A stretch of 64,000 nt of DNA from Thermovirga lienii DSM 17291 (GTDB taxonomy: Bacteria; Synergistota; Synergistia; Synergistales; Thermovirgaceae): positions 1,080,501 through 1,144,500 of the forward strand of contig CP003096.1 in NCBI GenBank assembly GCA_000233775.1, in the 5' to 3' direction. A program made the translations under genes and the position numbers. Positions 63,671-64,000 of this stretch are shown here, piece after piece (the stretch's first letter is position 1; the number at the start of each line of letters is the position of its first letter). The notes under the pieces are model-generated. The model saw only the letters and a program-made list of their open reading frames with translations. It had not been told where the DNA came from and did not search any database.

Positions 63671-64000
63671 CTAGCCTTGTTCCCGTTGGGGTTTAGTTCT
63701 TTTCTTCTTGTTGTCTTTTATTTCTTTCTTTTGGCTACCCTCTCTTTTAGCGGCATTGGTTTTGTTTTTATTTTTTCTTTTTGACCTCTTACGCCTTCCT
63801 TCCCGCTTACCTTCCTTGGTGGTTTCATCAGAATCCTGCAACGTTTCTGCAACTGAGTTTTTTGTTTTATTTTCTTTATCCTGCATTTCCTCTGAAACTT
63901 TTTTACGTTCAATATCTTGGTTCTCGAGTTGTGCTACTTCCCCTGTGGTGACCTCTATCTCAAAATTATCATCCCAAGAAAACTCCGGTTCTTCTTCTAT
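63671..64000 (-). CDS. C-terminal part of an unidentified protein, 5' end beyond the window
   Basis: An open frame runs leftward from the window edge for 109 codons to a stop at 63671. The visible part changes from acidic (IEEEPEFSWDDNFEIEV) to a strongly basic low-complexity tail rich in Lys, Arg and Asn. No family can be named from such a tail. Similar Lys-rich tails occur on RNA-binding proteins. The overlapping frame at 63718-63912 is a shadow. It directly precedes ftsY. Confidence 0.55.
   Translation of the reverse strand: MEEEPEFSWDDNFEIEVTTGEVAQLENQDIERKKVSEEMQDKENKTKNSVAETLQDSDETTKEGKREGRRKRSKRKNKNKTNAAKREGSQKKEIKDNKKKRTKPQREQG

Overview
The window reads as a gene-dense bacterial chromosome segment, almost all on the minus strand, from an anaerobic and probably thermophilic amino-acid fermenter. 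The best guess is a Synergistota member (Thermovirga/Acetomicrobium-like). This is inferred from gene content: histidine ammonia-lyase with a branched-chain amino-acid type ABC transporter, an arginine deiminase pair, pyruvoyl arginine decarboxylase, an AmmeMemoRadiSam operon, HypF and NikR, family-4 uracil-DNA glycosylase and many radical SAM or Fe-S proteins. No rRNA is present to settle the taxonomy. TTG start codons with good Shine-Dalgarno sequences are unusually common.

Layout, left to right. 1-4.85 kb: hutH-livHMGF operon, cut off downstream by the window edge. 4.9-7.9 kb: AmmeMemoRadiSam operon (MEMO, AMMECR1, radical SAM) with a divergent winged-helix gene. 7.9-14.3 kb: nadE-yebC-ruvCAB-DUF2905-spoIID-queA. 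14.37-15.78 kb: an intact IS256-family element with terminal inverted repeats and a 9-bp target duplication, only 30 bp from the nadE start. 15.86-18.8 kb: an archaeal-type COG1031 radical SAM protein, a nitrilase-fold protein that has lost two of three catalytic residues, and nikR. 18.8-24.0 kb: arginine and polyamine block (arcA-arcB with a new 55-residue zinc ribbon gene; PvlArgDC-speE-speB-speD under a clear sigma-70 promoter). 24.1-37.3 kb: a long envelope and isoprenoid polycistron (small membrane protein, meaB, an rpiB-upp fusion, wecA, wecB, murA, hisC-like, P-loop/Asp23-like fusion, udg, uppS, cdsA, dxr, rseP, ispG). 37.4-49.7 kb: tig-clpP-clpX-lon-engB-valS-folC-yfiH and an oxidoreductase. 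49.9-50.85 kb: nine tRNA genes in two operons, each with a TTGACA-N17-TAGAAT promoter and its own terminator. 51.1-57.4 kb: yerC-like repressor, then cobO-mnmA-second Lon-nth-DUF362. 57.5-64 kb: hypF, then glpX, purB, DUF4416, ftsY and the 3' end of an unidentified gene.

How the parts fit together. Arginine can go to energy (ArcA/ArcB) or to spermidine (PvlArgDC, SpeB, SpeE, SpeD). MeaB and CobO point to a B12-dependent mutase elsewhere; NikR and HypF point to a nickel hydrogenase elsewhere. Trigger factor, ClpP, ClpX and two different Lon proteases make this a protein-quality hub. Most genes are ordinary housekeeping. The least explained items are the MEMO/AMMECR1/radical SAM operon and its neighbour, the COG1031 plus pseudo-nitrilase pair beside the IS, the rpiB-upp and P-loop/Asp23 fusions, and a perfect 38-bp palindrome inside folC. 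No CRISPR array, prophage, rRNA or replication origin was seen. The only stretches over 300 bases without a protein gene are the tRNA region and the short IS flanks, all described below.
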